A program made the position numbers and the translations under genes. From assembly GCA_012744475.1 (NCBI GenBank), contig JAAYBV010000036.1:1-60208 (forward strand): a stretch of DNA of 60,208 bases. Reading direction: 5' to 3'. Shown here piece by piece: positions 59,012 to 60,208 of this stretch (position 1 is its first letter; the number at the start of each line of letters is the position of its first letter). The notes under the pieces are model-generated. The model did not search any database and was not told where the DNA came from. It was given only the letters and a program-made list of their open reading frames with translations. The stretch comes from Phycisphaerae bacterium (lineage in GTDB: Bacteria > Planctomycetota > Phycisphaerae > Sedimentisphaerales > Anaerobacaceae).

Positions 59012-60208
59012 CATCGCTATCCGGCCGGCCCGCTGGATTCCGCTGTACGTAGCTCTGCTGTGCGCCGTCGCCTGCGCCGAGACGCTGAAGCTCGACGAGA
59101 GACCTGCCCAGCCGGGCGAATGGGGCTATCGCCCTGCAGACGCGAGTGTCTCGGCGACCGATCCGCCGGCCTTCAGCTGGCGTCCGGCCGGCGGCCTGAA
59201 ATGGGAGATCGAGTGCGTTCGCGAGGGAGCCTCTGCGGACATCGCGTACCGCGCCAGCGACGTCGAGTTCAACGTGCATTGTCCTCCGAGGATCTTCGGG
59301 CCGGGACAGTACACGTGGCGATACAGAGGCATCGACAAGGAAGGCAACTGCACGAACTGGAGTCAGTCGCGAACGTTCACGATTGCCCCCGATGCGGCGA
59401 AGATGCCGTTGCCGGCGCGGGAGGAGCTGCTGGCTCGCATTCCCAGGACCCATCCGCGACTGTTCCTGCGGCCGGAGAATCTGCCTAAGCTCCGTGCTCT
59501 GGCCCAAGGCGAAATGAAGGCGCAGTACGAAGGCCTCGTCAAGCAGTGCGAGCAGATCCTGGCAGACCCGCCGCCCACCGCCGAGCCGCCAACGTATCCG
59601 CCGGAGATGGAGCGTAAGAGCGAGGAATGGCGCCTGATGTGGTGGGGCAATCGGACCTATACGATCAAGGCCCTCAACAGCGCCGCGACGCTGGCCTTCA
59701 CCCGCCTGCTGGGCGGGCAGGAGAAATACGGCCGGGAGGCCAAACGCATCCTGCTCGAATGCGCCAACTGGGACCCCAAGGGCAGCACCGGCTACCGCTA
59801 CAACGATGAGGCGGGCATGCCGTACAACTACTACTTCTCGCGGACCTACAGCTTCGTCAACGATCTGCTGAGCGACGACGAGAAGGAAGCCTGCCGCAAG
59901 GTGATGAAGGTCCGCGGCGACGAGATGTATCAGCATCTGTGCCCGCGACACCTCTGGCAGCCCTACGCCAGCCACTCCAACCGGGCCTGGCACTTCCTCG
60001 GCGAAGTGGGCATCGCCTTCCTTGGCGAGATCGACGCCGCCGACGACTGGGTGTGGTTCGCGACGAACGTGTTCTTCAACGTCTATCCCGTCTGGAGCGA
60101 CGACGACGGCGGCTGGCACGAAGGCTCGTCGTACTGGTCGAGCTACATCGACCGCTTCACGTGGTGGGCCGACGTCATGCGCGAGGCGATGGGGATCGAC
60201 GCCTACGA
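58989..60208 (+). CDS. DUF4962 / heparinase II/III-like protein, C-terminus cut by window edge
   Basis: The frame is open from ATG 58989 to the last base (406 codons, no stop). A membrane/signal segment (WIPLYVALLCAVACAET) is followed by an Fn3-like region (SATDPPAFSWRPAGGLKWEI, YTWRYRGIDKEGNC). The DUF4962-type region then covers HPRLFLRPENLPKLRALA, NDEAGMPYNYYFSRTYSFVN, SHSNRAWHFLGEVGIAFLGE and GGWHEGSSYWSSYIDRFTWW. This is the toroid domain of heparinase II/III and alginate lyase relatives. It is probably a secreted polysaccharide lyase. It overlaps the M14 gene by 23 bases, so translation is coupled. Confidence 0.85.
   Translation, partial: MSLTRRSDIAIRPARWIPLYVALLCAVACAETLKLDERPAQPGEWGYRPADASVSATDPPAFSWRPAGGLKWEIECVREGASADIAYRASDVEFNVHCPPRIFGPGQYTWRYRGIDKEGNCTNWSQSRTFTIAPDAAKMPLPAREELLARIPRTHPRLFLRPENLPKLRALAQGEMKAQYEGLVKQCEQILADPPPTAEPPTYPPEMERKSEEWRLMWWGNRTYTIKALNSAATLAFTRLLGGQEKYGREAKRILLECANWDPKGSTGYRYNDEAGMPYNYYFSRTYSFVNDLLSDDEKEACRKVMKVRGDEMYQHLCPRHLWQPYASHSNRAWHFLGEVGIAFLGEIDAADDWVWFATNVFFNVYPVWSDDDGGWHEGSSYWSSYIDRFTWWADVMREAMGIDAY

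Overview
The window is about 60 kb of GC-rich bacterial DNA. The gene content points to an anaerobic, polysaccharide-degrading member of the Planctomycetota, probably a Phycisphaerae / Sedimentisphaerales-like lineage. The reasons are two sulfatases with formylglycine motifs, large secreted multidomain proteins built from ConA-like, Fn3-like and discoidin (F5/8C) modules, a dockerin-like C-terminus, a heparinase/DUF4962-type protein, a V-type (not F-type) ATPase operon and an SSS sodium symporter. This taxonomic call is an inference from gene content. No rRNA or tRNA gene was recognised.

Layout. 0-10.3 kb: small membrane and hypothetical proteins, an ABC-2 exporter pair, a parvulin-type PPIase, a lipoprotein, a DUF378 protein and a class B beta-lactamase-like hydrolase. 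10.3-14.9 kb: an accessory block with an HNH-AP2 endonuclease-like gene, a decayed TIR-domain start, and a 931-residue NACHT NTPase ending in pentapeptide repeats. 14.9-25.6 kb: a reverse-strand operon running mdh, G/H, I, K, E, C, F, A, B, D of a V-type ATPase. It is interrupted twice by S23/four-helix-bundle genes, each lying between inverted arms of short iterated repeats. 25.6-27.1 kb: a sulfatase. 27.1-32.6 kb: a second accessory block with a small ORF, a beta-class DNA methyltransferase overlapping a DGQHR (DndB-like) gene, a 5'-truncated dinD and a decayed restriction-methylase C-terminus, all set among the same word-like repeats. 32.6-46.1 kb: a secreted dockerin-like protein, a glycosyltransferase, a large FAD/Fe-S oxidoreductase, MlaE/MlaF, a C_GCAxxG_C_C protein, tsaD, larB, nnrD and an SSS symporter. 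46.5-60.2 kb: two paralogous giant secreted proteins, galK-pyrK-pyrD, a sulfatase, an M14 peptidase and a DUF4962/heparinase-like gene running off the right edge.

The most unusual signal is a set of low-complexity, word-like repeats: CGTCGCTCG/TATCTCG words, a GTGAAGCGTGAAACG word and a GAAATTCGAAATCC word. They occur as inverted pairs around the two S23 genes, around the NACHT cassette and around the dinD remnant, and as a gene-less pair between tsaD and larB. The architecture resembles 23S rRNA intervening sequences (stem arms with an S23 ORF in the loop), here placed in protein operons. Separate families of dispersed REP-like palindromes fill several intergenic gaps.
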